A stretch of 64,000 bases of DNA. Origin: an uncultured Burkholderiales bacterium (GTDB lineage: Bacteria > Pseudomonadota > Gammaproteobacteria > Burkholderiales > Burkholderiaceae_C). The DNA lies in NCBI GenBank assembly GCA_903932865.1, contig CAIZHQ010000026.1, forward strand, positions 186,001 to 250,000, read 5' to 3'. This document shows, piece by piece, positions 25,758 to 35,920 of this stretch. The notes beneath the pieces are model-generated. The model was given only the letters and a program-made list of their open reading frames with translations. It made no database searches and was not told the DNA's origin. Position 1 is the first letter of the stretch; each line of letters begins with the position of its first letter. Position numbers and translations under genes: made by a program.

Positions 25758-27724
25758 GCCCGAACATCCTCCTCGGTGGTTTGCATGAAGCCCCTGAAGC
25801 CGCCCTTCTTCAGGTGGATCAACAACAAAGACACGCTGGCCGGCGTGATGCCCGAGATGCGCGAAGCCTGACCCAAAGTTTCAGGACGGTGCTTGGTCAA
25901 CTTTTGCCGCGCCTCCATCGACAAGGCCGAGACCTGCATATAGTCCAAGCTTTCAGGCAGACGCAGGTGTTCGTAAAAAGCGGCCCGCTCCACCTCCCCT
26001 TTTTGGCGGTCGATGTAGCCGGAGTATTTGGCAGCGATCTCGACCTGCTCGATGACTGAAGGGCTCAGGTCGCCCAGCGTTTCACGTGAAACATCGGCGC
26101 TGGACATGCGCCCGCCGTCCAGCGACATCAACGCGGGGTAGCCCACATTCGGTCTCCGCAACAAGTCAAACAGGTTGTGTTCATGTTCAATGGCCTTGCC
26201 CAACACCCGCTCAGACTCGGCTGCTGGCAAGTTGCGCGGGTTCACCCAGGTAGATTTCAGGCGCTCTGTTTCACGTGAAACAGCATCGCGCTTGCGACTG
26301 AACGCGTCCCACCGGGCGTCATCGACCAGCCCCATCTGACGTCCCACTTCGGTCAGGCGGGCATCAGCATTGTCCTCACGCAGCTGCAGGCGGAACTCGG
26401 CCCGGCTGGTGAACATGCGGTAGGGCTCGGTCACGCCCTGGGTCACCAGGTCATCGACCAAAACGCCCAAGTAGGCTTGGTCGCGTGCAGGCAACCAGGC
26501 GGCTTCGCCCCGGCATTGCAGGGCGGCGTTGATGCCGGCGAACAAGCCCTGAGCCGCAGCCTCTTCGTAACCGGTGGTGCCATTGATCTGACCCGCAAAG
26601 AACAAGCCGTTGATCTGCCGCGTCTCAAAGCTGTTCTTCAACGCACGGGGGTCAAAGTAGTCGTATTCGATGGCGTAACCGGGGCGCAGGATGTGGCAGT
26701 TCTCCAGCCCCTTCATCGAGCGCACCAGATCGTACTGAATGTCGAATGGCAAGCTGGTCGAGATGCCGTTGGGGTAGTACTCGTGGGTAGTCAGGCCTTC
26801 AGGCTCCAGAAAAATCTGGTGGCTGTCTTTGTCGGCAAATCGGTTGATCTTGTCTTCCACACTCGGGCAGTAGCGCGGGCCCACGCCCTCGATCTTGCCG
26901 GTGAACATGGGGCTGCGGTCAAAGCCCGAGCGGATGATGTCGTGTGTGCGTTCGTTGGTGTGGGTGATCCAGCACGGCACTTGCTGCGGGTGCATGCCCG
27001 CGTTGCCCATGAAGCTGAACACCGGCACCCCACCCTCCGGGTTCATGCCGCCGGGCACGCCGTCTCCGGGTTGCTCAAGGCATTGGCTGAAGTCGATGGT
27101 GCGGCCATCCAGGCGCGGCGGGGTGCCGGTTTTCAGGCGCCCTTGCGGCAGCTGGAGTTCTTTCAGGCGCGCCGACAGGCTGACGGACGGGGGATCGCCT
27201 GCACGACCCGCTGCGTAGTTTTGCAAACCCACATGGATTTTGCCGTCCAAAAATGTGCCCGCCGTCAGCACCACGGTGCGCGAACGGAAACGGATACCCA
27301 CCTGCGTGACCGCGCCCACCACCCTATCGCCCTCCACCATCAGGTCGTCCACGGCCTGCTGGAACAGCCACAGATTGGGCTGGTTCTCCAGCATGCGGCG
27401 GATGGCGGCTTTGTACAAAATGCGGTCAGCCTGGGCGCGGGTGGCGCGCACGGCCGGGCCTTTGGAGCTGTTGAGGATGCGGAACTGGATGCCACCCTCG
27501 TCGGTCGCCAGCGCCATGGCCCCCCCCAATGCGTCCACCTCTTTGACCAGGTGGCCCTTGCCAATGCCGCCAATGCTGGGGTTACAACTCATCTGCCCCA
27601 GCGTCTCGATGTTGTGGCTGAGCAAGAGGGTTTTGCTGCCCATGCGGGCGGCCGCAAGTGCGGCTTCGGTTCCGGCATGGCCGCCGCCGACCACGATCAC
27701 ATCGAATTCTTGAGGGTAGAGCAT
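25754..27724 (-). CDS. mnmG: tRNA uridine-5-carboxymethylaminomethyl modification enzyme MnmG (GidA)
   Basis: This 656-residue FAD enzyme, with MnmE, modifies the wobble uridine of several tRNAs. It has the FAD fold [21 protein letters not shown] at the N terminus, the active-site block [22 protein letters not shown], and the C-terminal helical MnmE-binding domain. ATG 27724 is preferred because the family starts just before the glycine motif. Two parS sites lie inside the gene, and each is translated as VSRET (about residues 482 and 545), so the protein has tolerated the DNA sites in its C-terminal third. Confidence 0.96.
   Translation of the reverse strand: MLYPQEFDVIVVGGGHAGTEAALAAARMGSKTLLLSHNIETLGQMSCNPSIGGIGKGHLVKEVDALGGAMALATDEGGIQFRILNSSKGPAVRATRAQADRILYKAAIRRMLENQPNLWLFQQAVDDLMVEGDRVVGAVTQVGIRFRSRTVVLTAGTFLDGKIHVGLQNYAAGRAGDPPSVSLSARLKELQLPQGRLKTGTPPRLDGRTIDFSQCLEQPGDGVPGGMNPEGGVPVFSFMGNAGMHPQQVPCWITHTNERTHDIIRSGFDRSPMFTGKIEGVGPRYCPSVEDKINRFADKDSHQIFLEPEGLTTHEYYPNGISTSLPFDIQYDLVRSMKGLENCHILRPGYAIEYDYFDPRALKNSFETRQINGLFFAGQINGTTGYEEAAAQGLFAGINAALQCRGEAAWLPARDQAYLGVLVDDLVTQGVTEPYRMFTSRAEFRLQLREDNADARLTEVGRQMGLVDDARWDAFSRKRDAVSRETERLKSTWVNPRNLPAAESERVLGKAIEHEHNLFDLLRRPNVGYPALMSLDGGRMSSADVSRETLGDLSPSVIEQVEIAAKYSGYIDRQKGEVERAAFYEHLRLPESLDYMQVSALSMEARQKLTKHRPETLGQASRISGITPASVSLLLIHLKKGGFRGFMQTTEEDVRA
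26078..26093. other. parS: parS site (15/16) inside mnmG
   Basis: CGTTTCACGTGAAACA differs from the parS consensus only at the first base. It lies within the mnmG coding region and is translated as part of DVSRETL. Confidence 0.9.
26267..26282. other. parS: parS site (perfect) inside mnmG
   Basis: TGTTTCACGTGAAACA is a perfect 16-bp parS, flanked by a further C...G pair. It lies in the mnmG coding region and is translated as AVSRETE. Confidence 0.95.
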
Positions 27725-27957
27725 GAGAAGTCCGCCTTGAATGAAGGCCAAAAATGGGCACCGCCTGCGCCATGGGCCGCCCTGCCACGGGGTCGGCTGA
27801 AGCTGCCTATTTTACAGGCAGGGGTTCACGCGTGTGGCCCTTGCGGTTATGCGCGAAACGCATGACCTGACAGCCAAGCGGCCTTGGACGGCAAAGACAT
27901 GTCAACCTACCATTTGTGTGACTGACAAGCCATCAGTTTCACGAAAGGCGACGAAAC

Positions 27958-29268
27958 ATGTCCAACACAGCCGCAGGCACTTCAGCCACAAGCCCCCATG
28001 CACTGCCTTCATATTTAAACCCTGAGCACCTCGGCCCTTGGGGCATTTACCTGCAGCAAGTTGACCGCGTCACGCCTTATTTGGGCAGCTTGTCACGTTG
28101 GGTCGAAACCCTCAAACGCCCCAAGCGCGCCCTGATCGTGGACGTGCCGATTGAACTGGACAACGGCACCATGGCCCACTTTGAGGGTTACCGCGTGCAA
28201 CACAACACCAGCCGCGGACCTGGCAAAGGTGGTGTGCGGTTTCATCAGGATGTAACGCTGTCAGAGGTCATGGCGCTGTCCGCGTGGATGTCGGTGAAAA
28301 ACGCGGCCGTCAACCTGCCTTTTGGCGGGGCCAAGGGCGGCATCCGGGTCGACCCCAAAACCCTGTCACGCGGCGAGCTGGAACGCCTGACCCGCCGCTA
28401 CACCAGCGAGATCGGCATCATCATCGGCCCCACCAAAGACATCCCCGCCCCAGACGTGAACACGAACGAGCAAATCATGGCCTGGATGATGGACACCTAC
28501 TCGATGAACGAAGGCGCCACGGCCTCAGGCGTGGTCACCGGCAAGCCGATTGCTCTGGGCGGCTCATTGGGCCGCCGTGAAGCCACCGGGCGCGGCGTTT
28601 ACACGGTGGGCCAAGAAGCCGCTCAGCACACAGGGCTGGACATCTCAAAAGCCAGCATCGCCGTGCAAGGCTTTGGCAATGTGGGCGGCATCGCCGCCAA
28701 ACTGTTTGCCCAGGCCGGCGCCACGGTGGTGGCTGTGCAGGACCATGGTGGAACCGTTTACAAAGCATCCGGCCTGAACGTGCCTGCTCTGCTGCGCCAC
28801 GTCAGCGAGCACGGCAGCGTTCAAGGTTTTGAAAATGCCGACATCTTGCCCGATGCGCAGTTCTGGGGCGTGGATTGCGACATCCTGATCCCAGCCGCGC
28901 TGGAGCAGCAAATCACTGCCTGCAACGCACACCAAATACAAGCCCGCATGGTGATCGAAGGGGCCAACGGCCCCACCACGCCCGAGGCCGATGACATCCT
29001 GCATGAGCGGGGGATTCTGGTCGTGCCGGATGTGATCGCCAACGCTGGGGGCGTCACGGTCAGCTATTTTGAATGGGTACAGGATTTTTCGAGCTTCTTC
29101 TGGAGCGAGGAAGAGATCAACGCCCGACTGGTGCGGATCATGCGCGAAGCCTTTGCCGCCATCTGGCAAGTCGCTGACGAAAAGCAGGTCAACCTGCGCA
29201 CGGCCACGTTCATTGTGTCTTGCACGCGCATCTTGCAAGCGCGTGAATTGCGGGGCCTTTACCCCTGA
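27958..29268 (+). CDS. gdhA: Glutamate dehydrogenase
   Basis: This 436-residue Glu/Leu/Phe/Val dehydrogenase interconverts glutamate and 2-oxoglutarate plus ammonia. The substrate lysine lies in [12 protein letters not shown], the segment [13 protein letters not shown] carries the catalytic aspartate, and the Rossmann motif is GFGNVGG. The cofactor choice (NAD or NADP) cannot be fixed here. It starts after a 233-bp gap from mnmG, which holds divergent promoters, with AAAGGCG upstream of the ATG. It runs towards the convergent Lrp-type gene. Confidence 0.94.
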   Translation: MSNTAAGTSATSPHALPSYLNPEHLGPWGIYLQQVDRVTPYLGSLSRWVETLKRPKRALIVDVPIELDNGTMAHFEGYRVQHNTSRGPGKGGVRFHQDVTLSEVMALSAWMSVKNAAVNLPFGGAKGGIRVDPKTLSRGELERLTRRYTSEIGIIIGPTKDIPAPDVNTNEQIMAWMMDTYSMNEGATASGVVTGKPIALGGSLGRREATGRGVYTVGQEAAQHTGLDISKASIAVQGFGNVGGIAAKLFAQAGATVVAVQDHGGTVYKASGLNVPALLRHVSEHGSVQGFENADILPDAQFWGVDCDILIPAALEQQITACNAHQIQARMVIEGANGPTTPEADDILHERGILVVPDVIANAGGVTVSYFEWVQDFSSFFWSEEEINARLVRIMREAFAAIWQVADEKQVNLRTATFIVSCTRILQARELRGLYP

Positions 29269-29327
29269 CAAAAGGCCCGATGTCACAAACCCGGCTTCTC
29301 GGGTGCTCTGCCGACCAAACTGCTGCC

Positions 29328-29795
29328 TCAGGTCTGCAAAGGCAAGGCCCCTGCAGCCTTGACCTCACCCAGTGAAAAACTGGTGTGCAAATCTTTCACA
29401 TTGGGTAGATTGAGCAAAACATCGCGGGCAAACTGGCTGAAGGTGTTCAGGTCTTTGCTGACCACCTGCAACTCAAAGGTGCCGGTGCCGCTGATGTAAT
29501 GGCAAGACACCACTTCGGGGATTTTCAAAATGGCTTCCTCCAGTTGGCGGGTGATGTCGCCCCGGTTGCGTTCAGCGTCCAGACGCACAAAAGCCAAGAC
29601 ATCCAAGCCCACTTTCTGGCGGTCAATGTCAGCCCGATAACCCTTGATGACGCCAGACTCTTCGAGCGCCCGCACGCGCCGCCAGCAAGGCGCGGCCGAC
29701 AGCCCCACCCTGTGCGCAAGTTCGGCATTGGTCAAGCGGCCATTGGTTTGCAGTTCATTCAATATGGCCCAGTCAAATTTATCCAGCGTTTCCAA
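29328..29795 (-). CDS. Lrp/AsnC-family transcriptional regulator
   Basis: This 155-residue regulator has an N-terminal helix-turn-helix (LDKFDWAILNELQTNGRLTNAELA, then RVGLSAAPCWRRVRALEESG) and a C-terminal RAM ligand domain of Lrp type. It is divergent from the indolepyruvate oxidoreductase gene with 119 bp between their starts, so it probably controls that gene in response to an amino acid, as Lrp-type neighbours often do. Confidence 0.92.
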   Translation of the reverse strand: METLDKFDWAILNELQTNGRLTNAELAHRVGLSAAPCWRRVRALEESGVIKGYRADIDRQKVGLDVLAFVRLDAERNRGDITRQLEEAILKIPEVVSCHYISGTGTFELQVVSKDLNTFSQFARDVLLNLPNVKDLHTSFSLGEVKAAGALPLQT

Positions 29796-29914
29796 AATGC
29801 GCCTCTTTCAGCAAGATTCTTTCAAATCATAGGGCAAATCCTGTCGCCGAAAGCAAGCACTTGTCGGCTGGCCCACTCTACACTGTGCATTCCATTTCAG
29901 CCGCAGGACAGACC

Positions 29915-32900
29915 ATGAACGCCCCCTTGCCCGAATCGATTCGCCAAGCTCTTGAAACGGTGACGCTGGACGACAAGTACAGCTTGGATGTGGGTCGTGC
30001 ATTCATGAGCGGCGTGCAGGCCTTGGTCAAGTTGCCCATGCTGCAGCGCCAACGCGACGCACTGCAAGGCAAAAACACGGCGGGCTTCATCAGCGGTTAC
30101 CGGGGCTCGCCCCTAGGCAGCTACGACCAATCGCTGTGGAAGGCCAAAGACCACCTGAAGGCCCAACACATCGTGTTCCAGCCCGGCGTGAACGAAGAGC
30201 TGGCCGCCACGGCTTTGTGGGGCACGCAGCAACTGGGTTTTGCGCCGCCTGGCACCAACAAGTTCGACGGCGTGTTCGGGATCTGGTACGGCAAAGGCCC
30301 GGGCGTGGACCGCTGCTCGGACGTGTTCAAGCACGCCAACATGGCAGGCACCACGCCTTGGGGTGGCGTGCTGGCGGTGGCGGGCGATGACCATGTGGCC
30401 AAAAGCTCGACTGCCGCGCACCAGAGCGACCACATCTTCAAGGCTTGTGGCCTGCCCGTGTTTTTCCCAGCCAGCGTGCAAGACATCTTGGACCAAGGCT
30501 TGCACGCCTTGGCCTTGAGCCGTTTTGCGGGCATCTGGTCGGGCATGAAGACGATTCAAGAGATCGTCGAGTCCAGCGCCACCGCCCACATCGACCCCGA
30601 GCGGGTGCAGATCGTGCTGCCCGAATTCGTCATGCCACCGGGCGGCGTGCACATCCGCTGGCCTGATACCGCGCTGGAACAAGAGGCTCGTTTGTTCGAC
30701 TACAAATGGTACGCCGCCCTGGCTTACATCCGCGCCAACAAGCTCAACCACAACGTTATCCAAGGGCCGAACGATCGGTTCGGCCTGATCGCCAGCGGCA
30801 AAGCTTTCAACGACACACGCCAGGCCCTGCTCGATCTGGGACTGGATGACGCCACCTGCCAGCGCCTGGGCATCCGGGTGCACAAAGTGGGCGTGGTCTG
30901 GCCGCTCGAAGCGCACACCACCCGCGAATTTGCCACTGGTCTGCGCGAGATTTTGGTGGTCGAAGAAAAACGCCAAGTCATCGAATACCAACTCAAGGAA
31001 GAGCTGTACAACTGGCGCGACGACGTGCGCCCCACCATCGTGGGCAAATTCGACGAAGCCGATGGCGACACCTCGGGCGGCGAATGGTCGACATCCAATC
31101 CGACAGAGCGCACCTTGCTGCGGGCCAATGCCGACCTGACCCCCGCGTTGATTGCACGGGCCATTGCCAAGCGGCTGAAAAAGCTGGGCGTGGATGCCGA
31201 CACCACCGCCCGCCTCGACGCGCACCTGGCCGTGTTGGACGCCAAAGAAAAATCCTTGCAAACCCTGACCCTGGGCACCGCTGCCGAACGCACGCCTTGG
31301 TTCTGTTCCGGCTGCCCGCACAACACCTCCACCAAGGTGCCCGAAGGCTCACGCGCCATGGCCGGGATTGGTTGCCATTTCATGAGTCTCTGGATGGACC
31401 GCAGCACCACGGGCTTCACCCAGATGGGTGGCGAAGGCGTGCCATGGAGCGGCCAACAGCCCTTCTGCACCGACCAGCACATCTTTGCCAACATCGGCGA
31501 CGGCACTTATTTTCACAGCGGCATCTTGGCGGTGCGCCAAAGCGTGGCCTCGGGTGTGAACATCACCTACAAAATTTTGTACAACGATGCTGTCGCCATG
31601 ACGGGCGGCCAACCCGTGGGTGAACGGTCTGAAGGCCACAGCGTGGTGCAAATCGCCATGAGCATGAAAGCCGAAGGTGCGCAACGCATTGTGGTCGTGA
31701 CGGACGAACCCGAGAAATACGAGGGCGTGGCTTTGGTCGAAGGCGTGCGTGTATTTCACCGCGACGAGCTCGACCGCATTCAGCGCGAAATGCGTGAGAT
31801 CAAAGGCACGTCCGTCATCATTTACGACCAAACCTGCGCCACCGAGAAACGCCGCCGCCGCAAGCGCGGCACCCTGGTCGACCCTGCCGTGCGCGTGATG
31901 ATCAACGAAGAAGTCTGCGAAGGCTGCGGCGATTGCAGCGTGCAGTCCAACTGCTTGTCGGTCGAACCGCTTGAGACCCCTTTGGGGCGCAAACGCACCA
32001 TCAACCAAAGCACCTGCAACAAAGACACCAGCTGCCTCAAGGGCTTTTGCCCGAGCTTTGTCACGGTGGAAGGCGGCAGCTTCAAAAAGAAAGCCACGTC
32101 CACCAGCACAGCCCCAAACCCTGCCACGTTGGGTGCCTTGCCCGAGCCCGAACTGCCCCTCATCGACCAGCCTTGGGGCATGGTGGTAGCGGGTGTAGGG
32201 GGCACAGGCGTCATCACCATTGGCCAGCTCTTGGGCATGGCCGCGCACATGGAAGGCAAAGGCATCGTCACTCAAGACTCCGCAGGTTTGGCCCAAAAAG
32301 GCGGCGCCACTTGGAGCCACATCTTGGTGGCCAACACCCAAGACGAGATCCGAACCACACGCGTCAGCATGGCCGCTGCCGACCTGATCATTGGTTGCGA
32401 CCCCATCGTCAGTGCTTCCAAAGAGACCACTTTGCGCATGCGTGCAGGCCGCACCCATGTGGCCCTGAACAGCAACAGCACCCCCACCGCTGCTTTTGTG
32501 AAAAACGGCAATTGGCAAAACCCAGCTGACCAATGTGTGGCCGAAATTTCGGCGCAGGTTGGCGTGTCGGGCGTTGGCGCTTTTGATGCCGATGCCCTGG
32601 CCAAACAACTCATGGGCGACACCATTTATGTGAACCCGATGCTGCTCGGCTACGCCTGGCAAAAGGGCTGGGTGCCCTTGCATCGCGAGTCATTGATGCG
32701 GGCCATTGAGCTCAATGATGTGCAGGTCAAAAACAACTTGGCCGCTTTCGAGTGGGGCCGTCACGCGGCGCACCAACTCGACGCGCTGTTGAAAACCTTG
32801 CAGCCCGTGCAAGTGATCCAGTTCAAAAAGCGCGAGTCTTTGGACGACCTCATCGCCGACCGCATGGCCCGATTGACCGATTACCAGGACACAGCTTATG

Positions 32901-33451
32901 CCCAGCTGTACCAAAGCATCGTGGGCCGCGTGCAAACCACCGAAGCGCCTTTGGGTAAAACACTTTTGAGCGAAACCGTAGCGCGTCAACTGTACCGTTT
33001 GATGGCCTACAAAGACGAATACGAAGTGGCCCGTTTACACACACAAACGGGCTTCATGGAACGCATTCAAAACAGTTTTGAGGGCGACTTCAAAGTGCAC
33101 TACCACTTGGCTCCGCCGCTTTGGTCCAAGCGCAACAGCCAAGGTGAATTGGTCAAAAGAAAGTTCGGCCCTGTCATGCTCACGGGCTTCAAACTTTTGG
33201 CCAAACTCAAGGGTTTGCGCGGCACCAAGCTCGATTACTTTGGCAAAACCGAAGAACGTCAGACAGAGCGTGCCCTGATCCGCGAGTACGTGGCGCACAT
33301 CGAGCGCAACTTGACGCAACTGTCAGAACAAACCCATGCTCATGCGGTCAAAGTGGCACAGGTGCCAGAGAACATCAAAGGCTATGGGCACGTCAAAGAA
33401 CGCAATATTCGGGCAGCACGTTCCTTGTGGGTAACTTTGGAACAGGCTTAA
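29915..33451 (+). CDS. Indolepyruvate ferredoxin oxidoreductase, fused
   Basis: This very long protein (1178 residues) decarboxylates 2-oxo acids from aromatic or branched amino acids to acyl-CoA, passing electrons to ferredoxin. Visible parts in order are: an N-terminal pyrimidine-type TPP half (RGSPLGSYD); a central TPP-binding half (GCPHNTSTKVPEGSRAMAGIGCH, then GDGTYFHSG); a cysteine-rich region (CEGCGDCSVQSNC with later cysteines); a gamma-like domain starting GVGGTGVITIGQ; and a DUF6537-type tail. ATG 29915 has AGGA upstream. This fused form is usual in aerobic betaproteobacteria. Confidence 0.93.
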   Translation: MNAPLPESIRQALETVTLDDKYSLDVGRAFMSGVQALVKLPMLQRQRDALQGKNTAGFISGYRGSPLGSYDQSLWKAKDHLKAQHIVFQPGVNEELAATALWGTQQLGFAPPGTNKFDGVFGIWYGKGPGVDRCSDVFKHANMAGTTPWGGVLAVAGDDHVAKSSTAAHQSDHIFKACGLPVFFPASVQDILDQGLHALALSRFAGIWSGMKTIQEIVESSATAHIDPERVQIVLPEFVMPPGGVHIRWPDTALEQEARLFDYKWYAALAYIRANKLNHNVIQGPNDRFGLIASGKAFNDTRQALLDLGLDDATCQRLGIRVHKVGVVWPLEAHTTREFATGLREILVVEEKRQVIEYQLKEELYNWRDDVRPTIVGKFDEADGDTSGGEWSTSNPTERTLLRANADLTPALIARAIAKRLKKLGVDADTTARLDAHLAVLDAKEKSLQTLTLGTAAERTPWFCSGCPHNTSTKVPEGSRAMAGIGCHFMSLWMDRSTTGFTQMGGEGVPWSGQQPFCTDQHIFANIGDGTYFHSGILAVRQSVASGVNITYKILYNDAVAMTGGQPVGERSEGHSVVQIAMSMKAEGAQRIVVVTDEPEKYEGVALVEGVRVFHRDELDRIQREMREIKGTSVIIYDQTCATEKRRRRKRGTLVDPAVRVMINEEVCEGCGDCSVQSNCLSVEPLETPLGRKRTINQSTCNKDTSCLKGFCPSFVTVEGGSFKKKATSTSTAPNPATLGALPEPELPLIDQPWGMVVAGVGGTGVITIGQLLGMAAHMEGKGIVTQDSAGLAQKGGATWSHILVANTQDEIRTTRVSMAAADLIIGCDPIVSASKETTLRMRAGRTHVALNSNSTPTAAFVKNGNWQNPADQCVAEISAQVGVSGVGAFDADALAKQLMGDTIYVNPMLLGYAWQKGWVPLHRESLMRAIELNDVQVKNNLAAFEWGRHAAHQLDALLKTLQPVQVIQFKKRESLDDLIADRMARLTDYQDTAYAQLYQSIVGRVQTTEAPLGKTLLSETVARQLYRLMAYKDEYEVARLHTQTGFMERIQNSFEGDFKVHYHLAPPLWSKRNSQGELVKRKFGPVMLTGFKLLAKLKGLRGTKLDYFGKTEERQTERALIREYVAHIERNLTQLSEQTHAHAVKVAQVPENIKGYGHVKERNIRAARSLWVTLEQA

Positions 33452-33489
33452 AAAATGCCATGGCCCCGATCAAGGGGCCATGGCTTTTT
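33451..33489. terminator. Strong hairpin terminator after the indolepyruvate oxidoreductase
   Basis: GCCATGGCCCC (33457-33467) pairs perfectly with GGGGCCATGGC (33474-33484) around a six-base loop. It is flanked by A5 on the left and T5 on the right, so it may act on both strands between the convergent oxidoreductase and minE genes. Confidence 0.9.
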
Positions 33490-33546
33490 GAAACACCGCA
33501 TCAGAGACATGCAAGTAACGGCTCAAAAAAGCCGCAATAACAGAAC

Positions 33547-33807
33547 TTAGCGTGAGTCAGGCAGTTCGATTTTGACTTCCAGCACCTCAAGGTTGTCCTG
33601 ACGCTCCAAATTGACTTTGATGTCGTTGGGGTTGATTTTGATGTACTTGCTGATCACCGCCACCAGTTCACGCTGCAAATCAGGCAGGTAATCGGGCTCG
33701 GCCGCGTTGCGGCCACTGCGCTCGTGTGCCAGGATGATTTGCAGGCGCTCTTTGGCCACACTGGCAGTTTTCTTCTTTTCGCCCAAGAGGAAGGAAAGAA
33801 ACGACAT
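33547..33807 (-). CDS. minE: Cell division topological specificity factor MinE
   Basis: This 86-residue MinE releases MinD from the membrane and sets the pole-to-pole oscillation. It starts with the membrane-binding [16 protein letters not shown]. The MinD-interacting region [13 protein letters not shown] follows, then the beta-sheet dimer domain with [16 protein letters not shown]. It is last in the minCDE operon, three bases after minD. Confidence 0.95.
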   Translation of the reverse strand: MSFLSFLLGEKKKTASVAKERLQIILAHERSGRNAAEPDYLPDLQRELVAVISKYIKINPNDIKVNLERQDNLEVLEVKIELPDSR

Positions 33808-33810
33808 GGT

Positions 33811-34626
33811 TCACTTGCCTCCAAACAAACGTTTGAAGAAACCGGGTTTTTCAGCTTCGGTGAAACGCATAGGCTTGTCTTCGCCCAAGAAACGATCGAT
33901 CACGTCTTTGTAAGCCTCGGACACATCGCTGTTGGCCATGTGGATTGCGGGTGTGCCTTGATTGGAGGCTTGCAACACATTTTCGCTTTCAGGGATCACG
34001 CCCAACAACTTGATGCGCAAGATGTCCTGAATATCTTGCAGCGACAGCATCTGCCCTTCTTCTACCCGGTTGGGGTTGTAGCGGGTGATCAACAAATGTT
34101 CTTTGATCGGGTCTAAGCCTTCAATAGCACGCTTGGTTTTGCTGCTCAACATGCCCAAAATGCGGTCTGAATCGCGCACCGAAGACACTTCGGGGTTGGT
34201 CACCACCAAAGCCTCGTCAGCAAAATGCATGGCCATCAAGGCACCGGTCTCGATGCCTGCAGGCGAATCGCAAACGATGTACTCGAAACCCATCCCACTC
34301 AGATCGTTCAAAACCTTTTCGACGCCTTCTTGAGACAAGGCATCTTTGTCACGGGTTTGCGAAGCAGCCAAAACAAACAAGTTGTCACATTGTTTGTCTT
34401 TGATGAGGGCTTGGTTCAAATTGGCTTCGCCCTGAATCACGTTGATCAGGTCGTACACCACGCGGCGCTCACAACCCATGATCAGGTCCAAATTGCGCAG
34501 ACCCACATCAAAGTCAATGACGGCTGTCTTGAAGCCTCTGAGGGCCAAGCCTGTGGCGAAACTGGCGCTGGTCGTGGTTTTACCCACACCGCCCTTACCA
34601 GAAGTCACAACAACAATTTTTGCCAT
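33811..34626 (-). CDS. minD: Septum site-determining ATPase MinD
   Basis: This 271-residue MinD/ParA-family ATPase binds the membrane when ATP-bound and recruits MinC. The deviant Walker A motif TSGKGGVGKTT is at the N terminus, DFDVGLRNLD forms the next switch, and the C-terminal amphipathic helix is PGFFKRLFGGK. It lies between minC and minE in the usual order. Confidence 0.96.
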   Translation of the reverse strand: MAKIVVVTSGKGGVGKTTTSASFATGLALRGFKTAVIDFDVGLRNLDLIMGCERRVVYDLINVIQGEANLNQALIKDKQCDNLFVLAASQTRDKDALSQEGVEKVLNDLSGMGFEYIVCDSPAGIETGALMAMHFADEALVVTNPEVSSVRDSDRILGMLSSKTKRAIEGLDPIKEHLLITRYNPNRVEEGQMLSLQDIQDILRIKLLGVIPESENVLQASNQGTPAIHMANSDVSEAYKDVIDRFLGEDKPMRFTEAEKPGFFKRLFGGK

Positions 34627-34659
34627 GGATGAACTTTCTTGGACAAAATAAAAAATAAA

Positions 34660-35451
34660 TCAGATTTTCAACGGGGTGATCAACAGTTTGTCCCCCTCTG
34701 AACCTGACTGCAAAGAAACTTGTGCGGGTTTGCCTAAAACGTCTTTGGGCAATGGATTTTCGCTGGTGCGGTAGACCCCGGCGATAGAAATGAGTTCTGG
34801 CTCCATCACCAAAGCAAAAATTTGGGCATCCCCGTTACCTCGGGCACCCGCAATGGCTTTGCCACGCAAAGTGCCATAAACATGGATGTGGCCATCGGCA
34901 ATCACTTCAGCGCCGGCATTGACCATGCCCATGACAATCAGATCACACCCTTTGGCATAAACCTGTTGACCTGATCGCAAAGGCTTGTCAATGCGCATGG
35001 CTACAGCAGGTATAGGTTGCGATGCAATCTGTTCAACAAAGGGGGCTTGGGGTATTGGTGCCTCAGCAAGGGGGACAGAGCGCCTTATACGGGCATCAGA
35101 TGCATCGACCAAGCCAACCCCCTTAGCCAGGGTCAAAAGCGCGGGTGGAGCCCCTTTGATGGCCAAAGGAACCAGTGCATGTTCGCGCAAAACGGACATC
35201 AATTGGTGGAGATCAATGGTTTCATTTTCAATCAAGGTCAAACCACTGACGTCAATCACCACGGGATCTTGATCGAAAAACCCCGGACTCTCGGCCATTT
35301 GCTGCTTCAAAGCCTGTGAAACGTCTGCAATGTTGGTGGTTTTGAGCAGCAAAGCCACCAAGGATAAATCGGCGCTTTTGATCTCGTAACAGGGGTTGAA
35401 AGGGTCTTCTGAAACGATCGCCATGGTGCCGTCAGGGGGGAAAAGAATCAA
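34660..35451 (-). CDS. minC: Septum formation inhibitor MinC
   Basis: This 263-residue MinC blocks FtsZ assembly away from mid-cell. It has the N-terminal FtsZ-inhibiting domain (IKSADLSLVALLLK) and a C-terminal beta-helix with GQQVYAKGCDLIVMGMVNAGAEVIADGHIHVYGTLRGKA split over its repeats, which binds MinD. A proline- and isoleucine-rich linker joins them. It is first in the minCDE operon. The AT-rich gap before it carries two perfect DnaA boxes. Confidence 0.95.
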   Translation of the reverse strand: MILFPPDGTMAIVSEDPFNPCYEIKSADLSLVALLLKTTNIADVSQALKQQMAESPGFFDQDPVVIDVSGLTLIENETIDLHQLMSVLREHALVPLAIKGAPPALLTLAKGVGLVDASDARIRRSVPLAEAPIPQAPFVEQIASQPIPAVAMRIDKPLRSGQQVYAKGCDLIVMGMVNAGAEVIADGHIHVYGTLRGKAIAGARGNGDAQIFALVMEPELISIAGVYRTSENPLPKDVLGKPAQVSLQSGSEGDKLLITPLKI

Positions 35452-35468
35452 ATCTTAACAGCGCACTT

Positions 35469-35690
35469 GTTTTCTCTTTTTTCTTTATATTTTTATATCT
35501 TTAAATAGCCATAGTAGTAAGGTCGGGACCGCACTGTGGACAAGGCATTTTTTTTCAATTCAAACAAGGACTTGGATGTTTTTCAAGCGTGTGCGTGACC
35601 TTGCTATTGTGCTGTCATGCCAAAATGAACAACTTTTTGAAATCGGATCAGGTTGTGGATAAGTCATGGGTTGTTCTATTTTTATCCACA
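35469..35690. other. AT-rich gap with DnaA boxes: candidate replication origin
   Basis: The 259-bp gap between minC and the DUF2788 gene contains an AT-rich run (about 35469-35508). It also has one near-match DnaA box, TGTGGACAA (35535-35543), and two perfect boxes in opposite orientation, TGTGGATAA (35654-35662) and TTATCCACA (35682-35690). The AT-rich stretch beside DnaA boxes is the layout of an unwinding element, and parS sites and parAB lie within about 9-14 kb. However, dnaA, dnaN and gyrB are not in view and only two boxes are perfect, so DnaA-dependent promoter control is the main alternative. Confidence 0.5.
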
Positions 35691-35710
35691 GCTTTTTTCC
35701 GCTTCGTTGC

Positions 35711-35920
35711 TCAGTTGACAATCATCCATTGAATGACGCCTTTGGCCACAAAACCGAGCATGCCGAAGGCCAGGCCCAAAAAGATGACAAAGGTGCCGAA
35801 TTTGCCTGCTTTGGATTCCCAGGCCAGCTGTAAGACGATGAACAGCATGTAGAGCATGAAAGCGGCGACACCAATGGTCAGTCCAAACCAGGAGAACTGC
35901 TCTTCTGTGAAACCCCACAT
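35711..35920 (-). CDS. DUF2788 small membrane protein
   Basis: This 69-residue protein has two hydrophobic helices (FGLTIGVAAFMLYMLFIVL and TFVIFLGLAFGMLGFVA) joined by the short polar loop QLAWESKAGK. It matches the DUF2788 pattern of small betaproteobacterial membrane proteins. The ATG overlaps the TAA of the upstream gene (TAATG), so it is translated by coupling. Its function is unknown. Confidence 0.85.
   Translation of the reverse strand: MWGFTEEQFSWFGLTIGVAAFMLYMLFIVLQLAWESKAGKFGTFVIFLGLAFGMLGFVAKGVIQWMIVN

Noticed and set aside
29285..29310. Possible terminator ACCCG/CGGGT after glutamate dehydrogenase
   Set aside because: The stem is only five base pairs with no T-run on either strand.
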